From: Akkermansia muciniphila
GTDB lineage: Bacteria > Verrucomicrobiota > Verrucomicrobiia > Verrucomicrobiales > V1-33
Assembly (NCBI GenBank): GCA_945900785.1
Contig: CAMDJM010000007.1
Span: 1-64,000 of the forward strand
Direction: 5' to 3'
DNA: 64,000 bases
In this document: positions 17,498 to 27,533 of the stretch, in pieces
How positions within the stretch are numbered: position 1 is the first letter of the stretch
Layout of the letters: each line of letters starts with the position of its first letter
The notes under the pieces: model-generated
Database searches by the model: none
Told to the model about the DNA's origin: nothing
Seen by the model: only the letters and a program-made list of their open reading frames with translations
Program-made: the position numbers and the translations under genes

Positions 17498-18481
17498 TCA
17501 GCCCGGCCCGCCGCTACAAGCAGGAAGACGCTCCACCCACAGGCATCCGCCGCGGCGGCGCAGGAAGTGATTTCCTGGGGCATTCCACCGCGCGGGACCG
17601 GTGGCAGGGTCCAGCATATCTGCGGCTTTGCGCAACAGAGGGGTGGAAATGTCAGGCACCCCCCGGGCCCGCAACCACCCGGCCAGAACGGTATCGCGCA
17701 GCACCGGGGCCAGTTCCTGCAATTCCGCCACCCGGAGCTTTTCCTGAAGCATCCACGGGGCGGCGGCTTCTTCCAGAAAGGCGCGGGCGGCGTCTGACCA
17801 GGCAGCGGCCCGTCCTACCGCAGGGGCGGTATCGCGCTGGAAGATCGTGTTCAGGAGAGGCAGGACTTCCAGGCGGAGGCGGTTCCGGACCACGTCAGGA
17901 ACAGCGTTGCTGGCATCTTCCCGGAACGCCCAGCGCTGGGCGGCAGCAGTTTCCCGCAGCAGGGATTTGGATAAAAATAACAAGGGGCGCAGCAGGGTCA
18001 GGGCGGTGCGGTAGCCGGGCACCGCGAGCGTGGTTTCCTCCGCCATGCCGGAAAGGCCCGCCGAGCCCCGGCAAAGATGCATCAGAACCGTCTCCGCCTG
18101 ATCGTCCGCATGGTGGGCGAGGAAAATCCGGTGGCAGCGGTGGAGCCGGGCGGCTTCCGCAAAACAGCGGTGGCGGGCCCGGCGGCCGGCCGTTTCCAGC
18201 GACAGCCCGCCGGCGGCGGCGGCTTCGCTCCTGACATCCGCTTGGCTGATGGAGGCCGGAAGCTGGAGCCGGGCCGCGAGACGGTCCACCCAGCGGGCAT
18301 CTGCCGCACTGGCCGCGCCACGCAGTTGGTGATTCAAATGACACACCACGAGATTCCGGTAACCGGCCGCCAGCAGCTGATGGAGCAGCACCACGGAATC
18401 CACCCCTCCGCTCACCCCGACCAGGTATCGCCGGGAGCGCGGCCAGGGCCAGCGCTGGAATTCGCTAGTCCAGCCACTCAT
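17498..18481 (-). CDS. tilS: tRNA(Ile)-lysidine synthase
   Basis: 327 aa from ATG 18481, overlapping the preceding gene by 17 nt. The ATP-pyrophosphatase loop is LVGVSGGVDSVVLLHQLL, followed by CHLNHQLRG, SLETAGRRARHRCFAEAA, LAHHADDQAETVLMHLCRGS and DASNAVPDVVRNRLRLEVLP, all TilS hallmarks. It converts the wobble cytidine of tRNA-Ile(CAU) to lysidine, an essential step for reading AUA. The C-terminal tRNA-recognition part is short but present. The frame extends upstream of 18481 inside the cyclic-nucleotide-binding gene, but that part shows no TilS similarity. Confidence 0.92.
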   Translation of the reverse strand: MSGWTSEFQRWPWPRSRRYLVGVSGGVDSVVLLHQLLAAGYRNLVVCHLNHQLRGAASAADARWVDRLAARLQLPASISQADVRSEAAAAGGLSLETAGRRARHRCFAEAARLHRCHRIFLAHHADDQAETVLMHLCRGSAGLSGMAEETTLAVPGYRTALTLLRPLLFLSKSLLRETAAAQRWAFREDASNAVPDVVRNRLRLEVLPLLNTIFQRDTAPAVGRAAAWSDAARAFLEEAAAPWMLQEKLRVAELQELAPVLRDTVLAGWLRARGVPDISTPLLRKAADMLDPATGPARWNAPGNHFLRRRGGCLWVERLPACSGGPG

Positions 18482-18950
18482 AAATGGTGGACGCCGTTTC
18501 CAACTGACGCAGCATTTTATCGCTGTTGCGCCGGATGCGGCGGCAAAGCTGGATGGAAATGGAGCGCAGCATCTGCACGCCATGGATGGGATTTTCCTCC
18601 AGATACTGATCGAGGGCCGCCTTGGAAATGCTCCAAACCCGGGAGGTGGTGACCGCTTTGACATCGGCACTGGCCACGCGGGGATCTATCACATTCATCT
18701 CGCCGACACTTTCCCCTGGCATGATCATGCCCAGTTCCACAATGCTGCTGTCGGAGTGCGCGGTGGCGGAGAGCTTGCCCGAGATGAGGATATAAAGATG
18801 GTCCTGCGGCTCGCCCTGTTTCATCAGAAAAAATCCCTCGGGCAGGCTGGAGAACTTGCCACTGCTGGCGAGCGCCGCCCGCGCAGGGTCGGGCATGCCT
18901 TCGAGGATACCAATCGGGGGGAGGGAGGATTGCGTGGCAGAGTCTGACAT
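18465..18950 (-). CDS. Cyclic nucleotide-binding domain protein
   Basis: 161 aa from ATG 18950, first gene of the tilS-sppA-CPBP-thiL-GT9 operon. A single CNMP-fold domain spans about residues 20-135: GFFLMKQGEPQDHLYILISG and MIMPGESVGEMNVIDPRVAS, with the phosphate-binding-cassette pattern (GE..GE) partly kept. It has no HTH DNA-binding domain, so it is not a Crp/Fnr regulator. A short helical C-terminus (LCRRIRRNSDKMLRQLETA) follows. It probably senses a nucleotide or acts as a partner subunit; target unknown. It is divergent from guanine deaminase, 122 bp apart. Confidence 0.8.
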   Translation of the reverse strand: MSDSATQSSLPPIGILEGMPDPARAALASSGKFSSLPEGFFLMKQGEPQDHLYILISGKLSATAHSDSSIVELGMIMPGESVGEMNVIDPRVASADVKAVTTSRVWSISKAALDQYLEENPIHGVQMLRSISIQLCRRIRRNSDKMLRQLETASTIYEWLD

Positions 18951-19072
18951 GGTATTTATCAAGTCGCGCCTGAAGCCGTCCTGCTCAAGGGGGCAAATGA
19001 TGCCAGGGCGGGAGCGGGGGGCGGGCGCGAAAGACATGGCGGGCGGCCCGCCGCATGCTATGTCTGCAGGAT

Positions 19073-20431
19073 ATGAATGATCCTGCCAATTCCACCTTTG
19101 TGCTTTGTGGATACGTGATGGACGCGCCGTCCTGGGGCCTGCTGCGCGGGTGGGAGGATGGTGCGGTGGCGGTGCAGGACGGAAAAATCCTCGCGGCGGG
19201 TCCCCGCCATGAAATTGCCACGATGGTGCAGGATTGGCCGGAGAGGGCCTGGCGGCGCGCCCCGCAGGGTGAGCGCTGGCTGGTGCTGCCGGGCCTGATC
19301 GATGTGCATGCCCACGTGCCGCAGTATCCGGTGGTGGGACGCGTGGAGACGGCGCTGCTGCCCTGGCTGAAACGGCATATCTTTCCCACTGAGCAGGCCT
19401 TCATCGCGGAACGTCCGGTGATCCGTGAGGAACTGGATGCCTTTTTCCAGGAAGTGGCCGCCCAGGGCACGACCACCGCCATGCTCTATGGCGCGGTGTG
19501 GCAGGACAGCACGGACCTCGCGTTCGCGGCGGCGGAGCGCAGTGGCCTGCGGGTGCTGCTGGGCAAGGTGATGATGGATGTGGACAGCTATGGTCACGGA
19601 TCGCACTGGCCCCCCGCCCGCACCTGGGAGGTTTCCCTGACAGAAAGCCGGGAGCTGATCACCACCTGGCATGGACGGGACCGGGGACGGCTGGAATATG
19701 TGGTTTCACCCCGCTTTGCCGTGACCTGTTCCCGCGAATTGATGGCAGGAGCGGCCGCTCTGGCGGCGGACAGCGGCTGTGCGGTGCAGACCCATCTTTC
19801 GGAGAACCTGGCGGAAATCGATTACGTCAGGACCCTCTTTCCGGAAGCCTTCAGTTATACGGATGTCTACCGCCGGGCTGGCCTGCTGGGGCCCCGCTCG
19901 GTCTTCGGCCACGCGGTGCATCTGACCCCGGATGAGCTGGACCTGATGGCCGCCAGTGGCAGCACTGTGGCGCATTGTCCGACCTCGAACTTTTTCCTGA
20001 ACAGCGGGCTTTGTCCGCTGGATCAACTCCGCCAGGCCGGCATCCGCGTCGGCCTGGGATCGGATGTGGCGGGCGGTCCGGAACTGAATCTTTGGCAGGT
20101 GATGCGCTCCGCCATCGAAACGCAAAAAGCCCGCCGCTTTCATGATTCCTCCCTGCCGGAACTGACCCCAGCCCAGGCGCTCCACCTGGCCACGGCAGGC
20201 GGTGCGGACGTGACGGGCCAAGGCGGGATCACCGGAAGCCTGACGCCGGGCCTGGAGGCGGACCTCGCGCTGTTTGATCTGAATGCGGTGTTGCCCATGC
20301 AGGGCCGCTTCACCACCCCGGAGGCCGCCCCGGAAACCATCGCTGTGCTGATGGTCTACCGGGGCGGTCCGCAGGCCCTGCGGGGGGCCTGGGTCAGGGG
20401 CCGGCGGGTGGATGCCGGCAGGAAGCCCTGA
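19073..20431 (+). CDS. guaD: Guanine deaminase
   Basis: 452 aa amidohydrolase that turns guanine into xanthine, a purine-salvage or catabolic step. The metal ligands are in LIDVHAHVPQYP, VQTHLSEN and FGHAVHL, with the Asp in GLGSDVAGGP; the VPQYP after HAH and the SHWPPARTWE region are typical of guanine deaminases rather than other amidohydrolases. ATG 19073 is preferred over an upstream in-frame non-ATG codon. It ends 9 bp before the end of the convergent 1248-aa secreted protein gene. Assignment to guanine rather than another ring substrate is probable, not proven. Confidence 0.85.
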   Translation: MNDPANSTFVLCGYVMDAPSWGLLRGWEDGAVAVQDGKILAAGPRHEIATMVQDWPERAWRRAPQGERWLVLPGLIDVHAHVPQYPVVGRVETALLPWLKRHIFPTEQAFIAERPVIREELDAFFQEVAAQGTTTAMLYGAVWQDSTDLAFAAAERSGLRVLLGKVMMDVDSYGHGSHWPPARTWEVSLTESRELITTWHGRDRGRLEYVVSPRFAVTCSRELMAGAAALAADSGCAVQTHLSENLAEIDYVRTLFPEAFSYTDVYRRAGLLGPRSVFGHAVHLTPDELDLMAASGSTVAHCPTSNFFLNSGLCPLDQLRQAGIRVGLGSDVAGGPELNLWQVMRSAIETQKARRFHDSSLPELTPAQALHLATAGGADVTGQGGITGSLTPGLEADLALFDLNAVLPMQGRFTTPEAAPETIAVLMVYRGGPQALRGAWVRGRRVDAGRKP

Positions 20432-20440
20432 ATAGTCCTA

Positions 20441-23400
20441 TCACTGCGGCGGCGGAATCGGCCAGCCCCAGCCGAGGTCGCGCAGCATCACGAAGAAGCG
20501 GTCAGGAGGCGGATAGGACTTGTCAAAGATCCGGGTGCCATCCGGCTGCACCGAAACAGCGGAGGCGGAAACGGGTTCAAAGAAGATACCCCCGGAAGCA
20601 CCACCGCTGGCGGCCTGTGGCCAGGCCGAGGGGCTGGTCCAACTGAGTCGCTGCACGTTAGGAGTCAGGCTGCTGAAGGAGAAGCGGGGTTTCAGGGGCT
20701 TCACCACGATGCCACGCATCGCGGTGGTGCTATTTTGGCCCTGCATCAACTGCCACACTTTCAGCCGGGTAATGGGGCCGCCGCCGACCGGCACATTGGG
20801 ACGCGGTGCAATGTCGAGCATGGTGCCGTAATGACTCTGACCGCCGATGGTCAGGAGCACGGGGAACGGCCAGATGATCCTGACAATGTCCGGTTCAGCA
20901 CTGCGGGCGGCTTCGCACTTGAAGCCCATGCCGGTGGGGAAGGCACTGGCACTAATGTCAGGCACCGTGCCGGTGATGATGTCAGGCCCCACCGGCGTGC
21001 AGCCGCCATTGCCGTCACCGCCGTCCCAGATGGTGCAGCGGAAGGAGGATTCCACCGGCACCTCCGGCCGCAGGATGCAGCCGATGGGGAAGCCCCGCTT
21101 GACGGTCAGGCCCCAGTCCTGAGGGCCGCCGGGCCGGTCGAAGGTAGCAGCGATACGGCCTGCACCGAGGCCGCTGCCCTGTCCGCTGGAGTTGGAATTG
21201 CTCAGGCCCCAGGACCAGGAACACATTTCCGCCTCGCCCGTGAGCAATTCCACGCCGTCATCTGTGGAAGCAGCACTGCTGCGGGCAATATTGACCTGGT
21301 GGGTGATCGCGGTGGAAGCCGGTGGATTGGAAGATCCTGCACTGAGGCTGGCAGGCATGGCCAGGAGCGGCTGACCGGCAAAGAGCCAGCCATCACAGAG
21401 GTCTGCGATTTTATCACAATCCTCATCCACCCCGCCTGACACCTGGGCGGTGCCGGTGGCATTCATCAGGGTGCGGGCGCCGCGATTGACCTCCCGGTGC
21501 AGGAGATCCAGCCCTTGAAGGGTCAGGTCGTGCACGTTGGCGCATTGCACGGCGCAGTTCGTGAAAGTCACCGGTCCAATGCCGGGATTGGAACTGACCA
21601 CCACTTCATCTGCCAGGACTGCTGCTCCGGCTCCGCCCGCCGTCCCCCGGGTATGGATCGTCTGGCTGACGCCCCAACTGAAGCTGCACGCGACGGTGGT
21701 GTCAGGATGATCCGGGTCCGGTGGGGGACAGGGCTTGCAGCGCATGGCCCGGGGCAGACCGTCACAGGCGACGCCGCTCATATCAGCTTGCTCGAAGACC
21801 ACGACGCCGCGGTTTTTCAGGGTCAGACGATAGCTGCTGGAGCCCAGGAAGGAAGGGGTGAGGCTCATGCCGCCATCCGGCTCCGGCGGCACATCCGCCA
21901 GGGCCAGATTGGCCCGGACCTCACTCACCGTGGCTCCGGGCACCCGGCCCCAGGCGCGGATATTGCAGGTGCGTGCGGCGGCAGGAGGCGTCAGGGTGAC
22001 GGAAGGATCGGCATCGAGGGCGAAGTCCAGGACAAACCCGGCGCAATCGGCAAAATCACAAACCATCGCCCGGGCACCGCGCTCAGGATTGCCTGGCAAG
22101 GGACCGACGCGCCGGGAACCCTGGATTTTGGCCGGCGAGGTGATGATCGGAACGCTGACATCGGTAATACCGCGCGGGGCGGTGGGCTCCGGCCGGAAGC
22201 CAGGGCGGCGGGGTGAACTCAGGGCATACCATTCCCCTGTCGAAGGCCGGAATATGGCTCCAGGACTGCTCTGGCTGGTCGTCAGGATGGCATCGCCCCA
22301 CTGATGCGAGCGATGAGCGATCAGGCTGCCGGTGATCTCGAAGGGGGGGAGGCAGCAGGCTTCGAGGCGCAAGGCGGCATGAGCCTGGGGCGTGAAGCCC
22401 TTGACCATGCGGGTGCATTCCACAGTATCGCATTCCACATCGACCGGCTTCCCATCGAGAATATACGAGACGGGAGTATTCGGCGGAAACCGCATGAATG
22501 AAATGTCAAAAAAGCTCGCTTTCCCTGCTCCAACCGGCAGGACCGGCACGGTGCAGGCGCGGCTGGCATTGATGATGGTGATGTTTCCCTTGATGTTGCC
22601 TTTGTTGATGAACTTCACCTGCCAGTCATCGTGTGCGGAGATCCCGCCATCGCAGATCATCTCATAGCCAGCTGATCCTCCTGAGGTGAGTTTGACGGTG
22701 CTGGGCTCCGGCTGCACTGCTAGTGCAGTGCTGCCAGAGCTGGTGCCCCAGCTCCAGCTCTGCAGCGAAAAACAGGTGCCCCCGGGAGCCGGAGCGGGAG
22801 GAGGATTGAGCCGCAGCATGAGGTCTTCGCATTCCATGGCTGCGCCAGTCAGGGTGACGCCATAGACCGCATCCGCCGCAAGTCCCGGAGCCGGGCTGAC
22901 CAGCAGGCCGGGTTCGTCCCAGGTGCCGTTGAAGGGCGGGGGATTGCAGTTCCGCAGGCGCTCGGTGACGCTCAAAATGCTGGTGGGTGCGGCATCCGGT
23001 GGGGGGGGCTCGCACGGTGGCCGGCAGTAAGCGGCAGCCTGGTAGGTGACTCCATCCAGGAGCAGCTCTTCGTAGTCGCATTGCAGGGATGCGAGTTCCA
23101 CCAGTGGAGGCGGCGGATTGACACCGCCGGTGACGGGGATGACGCGGCGGGTGACCGTAAATTCCTTGAAGGTCGCCTTGCCTGCGCCCAAGCCGGTGCT
23201 GACTGCTGGAATAGGAGCGCTGTAAGCCACCGAGGTCACCGTGAAGCTGATAGGCTGTCCGGTCGCTGGCGAGACCAAAGTCACCCGGGTAGGTGAGGAC
23301 CAAAGGCAATCAGCCTTGGCACTCAGCGTGAAGGAATCATTCAATGGAGCATCCGTTCCGTTGGAGCACCTGACTCCTGAGATCACATCATCGCTATCAA

Positions 23401-24187
23401 GCTCCAGTTCCTTGCCGCAGGGAAACTGGGCCAGCATGGTGGTGCCATTGAAAAAGCAAACCCGGGGCCCGCCCCCACCCGCTCCATCGCAGCGTAAGGT
23501 GATATTGGAATACTTGGTGCGGCCCGGCCGTTTCCGCAGGCTGATCTCGGTGCGGCCGCTGCCTTTGATCGTGCCGTCCCATCCTTTGCTGGCCGGGCCG
23601 GCCTCTGTGGAAATGAGAATCTCCCCATCCGCTTCGGTATTGGATAGGGCCGCCACGGTTGCGGGCGAAAAATCCAAGTTCGCCGATGTGGCCCCTGCCA
23701 AATCGATTTTCGCTGAGCCGGCTCCCGTGAATTTCACCGCCGGCAGGCCGCCTCCCGGCGGGGACGCCACCCGCGCCGTGCCAGTCAAGCTGGTGCTGTA
23801 GGAACCCCAGTTCACTTCCGAGGCAGAGACGGTGGCTGGATCCGATTCATGGGAAATCCCCGCGCAAACCACCACAGCCTGGTAGGTGGCTTCACGTGGC
23901 ATGCCGTCGGCGGCCAACAACAGCGGTGTGTCCGTGAGGGTGGACACCCCACCCTGGGGAAGATCCTGAGTGGCAATGAGCGCTCCATCACGCAGCCAGC
24001 GAACGACATTGGGCTCTCCGGTGAATTCCACCTGCAATTGCACCGGGCTTCCGGGGCAGATCATGGTGCTGGCGGGTTGCCGGGTGATGTCGCAGTTACC
24101 GCCGTTGACCTGGGCAGACGCGCTTATCGTGAGCCATGGAGCCACCAGCAGGGCAGACAGCGGCGGGGAAAGAGAGGGAAGTTTCAT
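20441..24187 (-). CDS. Very large Cys-rich secreted repeat protein, unknown function
   Basis: 1248 aa with a signal peptide (MKLPSLSPPLSALLVAPWLT, cleavage near ISASAQ). An Ig-like segment (about 30-125; PGSPVQLQVEFTGEPNVVRW) is followed by a repeated motif SWxWG or a variant, at about 126, 477, 629, 745, 836 and 991. This suggests five or six diverged repeats of about 110-350 residues. Cysteines are frequent and often paired (CDTVEC, CDFADC), pointing to disulphides outside the cytoplasm. Pro-rich linkers separate parts. The last 80 residues (LSWTSPSAW ... DRFFVMLRD) resemble the C-terminal domain of the LamG proteins at 31.6-36.3 kb. No enzymatic motif is recognised. Confidence 0.6.
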   Translation of the reverse strand: MKLPSLSPPLSALLVAPWLTISASAQVNGGNCDITRQPASTMICPGSPVQLQVEFTGEPNVVRWLRDGALIATQDLPQGGVSTLTDTPLLLAADGMPREATYQAVVVCAGISHESDPATVSASEVNWGSYSTSLTGTARVASPPGGGLPAVKFTGAGSAKIDLAGATSANLDFSPATVAALSNTEADGEILISTEAGPASKGWDGTIKGSGRTEISLRKRPGRTKYSNITLRCDGAGGGGPRVCFFNGTTMLAQFPCGKELELDSDDVISGVRCSNGTDAPLNDSFTLSAKADCLWSSPTRVTLVSPATGQPISFTVTSVAYSAPIPAVSTGLGAGKATFKEFTVTRRVIPVTGGVNPPPPLVELASLQCDYEELLLDGVTYQAAAYCRPPCEPPPPDAAPTSILSVTERLRNCNPPPFNGTWDEPGLLVSPAPGLAADAVYGVTLTGAAMECEDLMLRLNPPPAPAPGGTCFSLQSWSWGTSSGSTALAVQPEPSTVKLTSGGSAGYEMICDGGISAHDDWQVKFINKGNIKGNITIINASRACTVPVLPVGAGKASFFDISFMRFPPNTPVSYILDGKPVDVECDTVECTRMVKGFTPQAHAALRLEACCLPPFEITGSLIAHRSHQWGDAILTTSQSSPGAIFRPSTGEWYALSSPRRPGFRPEPTAPRGITDVSVPIITSPAKIQGSRRVGPLPGNPERGARAMVCDFADCAGFVLDFALDADPSVTLTPPAAARTCNIRAWGRVPGATVSEVRANLALADVPPEPDGGMSLTPSFLGSSSYRLTLKNRGVVVFEQADMSGVACDGLPRAMRCKPCPPPDPDHPDTTVACSFSWGVSQTIHTRGTAGGAGAAVLADEVVVSSNPGIGPVTFTNCAVQCANVHDLTLQGLDLLHREVNRGARTLMNATGTAQVSGGVDEDCDKIADLCDGWLFAGQPLLAMPASLSAGSSNPPASTAITHQVNIARSSAASTDDGVELLTGEAEMCSWSWGLSNSNSSGQGSGLGAGRIAATFDRPGGPQDWGLTVKRGFPIGCILRPEVPVESSFRCTIWDGGDGNGGCTPVGPDIITGTVPDISASAFPTGMGFKCEAARSAEPDIVRIIWPFPVLLTIGGQSHYGTMLDIAPRPNVPVGGGPITRLKVWQLMQGQNSTTAMRGIVVKPLKPRFSFSSLTPNVQRLSWTSPSAWPQAASGGASGGIFFEPVSASAVSVQPDGTRIFDKSYPPPDRFFVMLRDLGWGWPIPPPQ

Positions 24188-24289
24188 AAAGGTAACGGGC
24201 GGATGAAGTGAGGTGGACTTGTCTTATCCATAGAAACTCCTTTTATCGCCCCTTGTGGCGTGGGCCCGCGTTTTTTTAAGGAAAAACTT

Positions 24290-27200
24290 TCAAGGCTCCC
24301 GCGCAGGTTCCGGAACCGACCTGAAAATCAAAGCCCCTTCCGCCTGGCCGGCCATCAAACGGGTGCCGTCCCTGGAGAAGGCCAGGCAGGACGCCGGAGC
24401 TGCCTGGCTGACGTGGATCACGCCCAATTCCCGTCGCGTAGGCAGATGCCAGAGCCGGATGGAACGGTCGGCCGCCGCGCTGGCCAGGGTATTGCCGTCA
24501 GGGTGCAAGGCAAGGTAAGCCACCTGCCCGGTGTGGCCTGATAGCACCGCCAGGGGCTGGCCACTTGACGTTTCAAAAAGGTGGATGCCCTCCCCCATTC
24601 CTATCAAAATGCCCCGCCCGTCCCGGGTGAACGCCCAGGCCCCGCTGTGGCCCTGAAGCTGCCAATGCAAGGTCAGGGTGGCCGCATCCAGGATCACCAG
24701 CCGGTTCTGATCGCCCGCGAGGATCCACGCCCCATCCGGACTGAAGCCCAGCAGACCGGCCGAGACCAGGTCGACCGGAGCTCCTGTCAGAACAGCCCCG
24801 GTCGCCGCGTCGCGCAGGAGCAGGCGGCAACCGTTCTGAAAAGGAGCCGCCGCCAGGCAGGTGACCAACCGCCGTGCATCCGGAGCCAGAGCCGCGCCAC
24901 GGCTGTGGCGTTGGGCTCCCAGCGGGATCTGGCCCAGCGGCTTTCCATCGGCGGTGGCAACCCACTCCAATACTGCAGTTCCTGACAATAACGAACCATT
25001 GTCCCCGGTATAACGCAAAAGAGCGGCGCGGCTGCCATCCGGGGAAAATCCCAGCGGCCATTCCATGGCAGACCCGGCCCCAGTGGATGGCAGGCGCAGC
25101 GGCTGATCCCCTTTCCAAAGCACCGTGTGGTCCTCCACCTGGCCCAACCATAAATCCGGGGCCTGGGACAGCAGCCGTTGGCGCACCTTCAAAAAGACCT
25201 GCGGAGGGGATGGCACTATCATATCCCAAAGACGCAGCGTGTGGTCCGCTCCTGCCGAGGCCAGCCAACGGCCATCCGGACTGAAGAGCACCTGGTGCAC
25301 CGTGCCCCCGTGCCCCGGCAGGGAGGGCAAGGCCCGTAAATCCTTTCCCCACCGTCGGATCACATGATCATCGCAACCAGCCGCCAGCATGAGATCACCC
25401 GGAGCCCAAGCCACACTACGGGGCGTGGCCGACCCGCAGGATAACGGAAATCCCGGACCACCCGCCAGGGGCGAAACCAACACTTCCGGCCCGCGTTCAT
25501 CCACCGTAGCCACCCGGAGGCCATCCCCCGCAGGCGCCAGCACCCGGAGCATATAGCCTTTGGTGATTCCCGGCAAAAAGGTCACTTGTCCATCCACTGC
25601 CGAGCGCTGGGCGAGTCCTTCCCGGCTGTTGCCAGTCAAAATCGCCTGCCCTCCCGCCGTGAAGCTGACAGGCACCGTGGCCGCCCCGAAGTCACCCGCC
25701 ACTGCCTTCTCCCCGGCCAGCTCCCACACCGTCAGCCTGCCCTCCCCATATCCGGCGAGCGGCTCCCATCCTGACGTAATATAAAGCCGATCCTGGGTTG
25801 GAGAGAAAACAGTCTGACTGCAGGGCAGGGGGAACACCTGCACCATGGTGGCGTCCTGGAGACGCCATACCTTCGTATTGTGGGAGCTGCCCACTGCCAG
25901 ATGGGTGCCATCCCGGGAAAAGGATAACGACAGGATATCGGACAGGTATCCTGGAGCGGCGCGGGACGTCAGGGTGGTGATCAGCTCGGGGTCCTTGGCC
26001 ACGGCATCCAGGATCCCCGGAAATTTGGCCAGCCCCGGCGCAAGGAAAACCTTGTCCCATAACATCCCAACCCTTTCCCCCGCACGCTCCGGCCGGGGCA
26101 GCAGGCCCACCGGTTCACCCCCGGGCATTTTCCACAGCCTGACAAATCCATCCCTGCCACCGGAAGCCAGCAGCCGGCCATCCGGGGAAAAGGCCAGCGC
26201 CTGCACGGCACCGGTATGGCCTGACAGAATCTTCCCCGGACTGGTCTGCGTCTCCTGCTCCAGCCAGCGCCACTCAAAGCCGCGCAGGTCCACCTGCCCC
26301 GGGCGCGGGACCTGCGCCGCCAGCAACTGCCGGGCGAGGGCAAAACTGCCCTCCATCCGCGCCCGCACCGCCAAGGCCATGTCAGAAGCATAGAGGTTTT
26401 CCCGCAGTTGGGCCGCCGCCGCTTCCGCCGCCGATTCGGCGCGGCGGGCCAGCAAACTCTCCGCCCGCACCCGGCGCTCGCTGATCATTTGTTGGAAAAA
26501 AATCGCCGTCAGGCCCAGCACCACCACAGCGGCCAAGGCCGTCAGCGCGGGTCGCCGGCGGGTCCATTTCCAGATCCGTTCCATGGGCGATATCACCCTG
26601 GCCTGAATCGGCTCCCCCGCCAACCACCGTTCCAGATCTTCCGCCAACGCCAGGGCAGACCCGTAGCGCCGCCCCGGATCCGGATCCACGCAGCGCATGG
26701 TGATGATGTGAAGATCGCGTGGCACCGTGGCATTGAGGGATTGCACAGAAGGCGGATCGCTCAGGGAGGACAGCCGCAGCAGATCCATCGCATCCCGCGC
26801 CAGCCAGGGCGGGCGGCCGCAGAGCAAATGATAGAGCACTGCCCCAAGGCTGAAGACATCGCCCGCCGTGGTCGGGGCATCCCCCCGGATCTGTTCCGGT
26901 GCCGCGTAGGCTGGAGTGCCCAAAGCCGCCCCCGTCCGGGTCAGGCAACCATCGCTTTCCATGAAGCGGGCAAGCCCGAAGTCCGCCACATGCGGCTGCC
27001 CGTCCGCATCCAGTAAAATATTGGCCGGCTTCAAATCCCGGTGCAGCACCCCGCGGCTGTGCGCGTGGGCCACCGCCCGGGCCACCTGAGCGATCAGGCC
27101 TGCCGCCTCCCGGTCCGGCAAGGTGCCCGCCTGGGCGAGACGGCCCTGCAGCGAGCCACCCGTCAACAACGGCATCGTGAAATATGGCACGCCATCCACT

Positions 27201-27523
27201 TCCCCAAGATCATAAACCGGCACGATGCCCGGATGCTCCAGCCGGGCGACGGCCTCCACTTCGGTGTGGAACCTGACAATTTCGGATTCGCCTGCCGCCT
27301 GCCCGCCCCGGATCATTTTCAAAGCCACCACCCGTCCCAGGTCCCGGTGCCGCGCCCGCCACACCACCCCCATGCCGCCATGATCCAGTTCTTCCATCAA
27401 ATCATATTCCCCGAGCCGCCGCGTGGCCCGGCCGCCTTCCATCTCATCCATCCGCGCGAACACACAACGCCCGCACAACCCGGAGGCTGGCAGGGGAGTT
27501 CCACAGGAAGGGCAAGCCGGCAT
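24290..27523 (-). CDS. Ser/Thr protein kinase with C-terminal WD40 repeats
   Basis: 1077 aa. An N-terminal zinc ribbon (C4, C7, C17, C20) precedes a Hanks-type kinase, residues about 38-300. The Gly-rich loop is DHGGMGVV, Lys69 lies in VALKMI, the catalytic loop is HRDLKPANILL (161-171) and DFG is at 181-183. A membrane helix at about 326-344 separates it from a WD40 propeller in the periplasmic or outer half (from about 420; units such as LAFSPDGRLLASGGRDGFVRLW). All catalytic residues are present. It starts 10 bp after the ECF sigma gene, so the two are almost surely co-transcribed, a pairing known in the PVC group. The propeller probably senses or scaffolds; the ligand is unknown. Confidence 0.9.
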   Translation of the reverse strand: MPACPSCGTPLPASGLCGRCVFARMDEMEGGRATRRLGEYDLMEELDHGGMGVVWRARHRDLGRVVALKMIRGGQAAGESEIVRFHTEVEAVARLEHPGIVPVYDLGEVDGVPYFTMPLLTGGSLQGRLAQAGTLPDREAAGLIAQVARAVAHAHSRGVLHRDLKPANILLDADGQPHVADFGLARFMESDGCLTRTGAALGTPAYAAPEQIRGDAPTTAGDVFSLGAVLYHLLCGRPPWLARDAMDLLRLSSLSDPPSVQSLNATVPRDLHIITMRCVDPDPGRRYGSALALAEDLERWLAGEPIQARVISPMERIWKWTRRRPALTALAAVVVLGLTAIFFQQMISERRVRAESLLARRAESAAEAAAAQLRENLYASDMALAVRARMEGSFALARQLLAAQVPRPGQVDLRGFEWRWLEQETQTSPGKILSGHTGAVQALAFSPDGRLLASGGRDGFVRLWKMPGGEPVGLLPRPERAGERVGMLWDKVFLAPGLAKFPGILDAVAKDPELITTLTSRAAPGYLSDILSLSFSRDGTHLAVGSSHNTKVWRLQDATMVQVFPLPCSQTVFSPTQDRLYITSGWEPLAGYGEGRLTVWELAGEKAVAGDFGAATVPVSFTAGGQAILTGNSREGLAQRSAVDGQVTFLPGITKGYMLRVLAPAGDGLRVATVDERGPEVLVSPLAGGPGFPLSCGSATPRSVAWAPGDLMLAAGCDDHVIRRWGKDLRALPSLPGHGGTVHQVLFSPDGRWLASAGADHTLRLWDMIVPSPPQVFLKVRQRLLSQAPDLWLGQVEDHTVLWKGDQPLRLPSTGAGSAMEWPLGFSPDGSRAALLRYTGDNGSLLSGTAVLEWVATADGKPLGQIPLGAQRHSRGAALAPDARRLVTCLAAAPFQNGCRLLLRDAATGAVLTGAPVDLVSAGLLGFSPDGAWILAGDQNRLVILDAATLTLHWQLQGHSGAWAFTRDGRGILIGMGEGIHLFETSSGQPLAVLSGHTGQVAYLALHPDGNTLASAAADRSIRLWHLPTRRELGVIHVSQAAPASCLAFSRDGTRLMAGQAEGALIFRSVPEPAREP

Positions 27524-27533
27524 ATGAGTTCAG

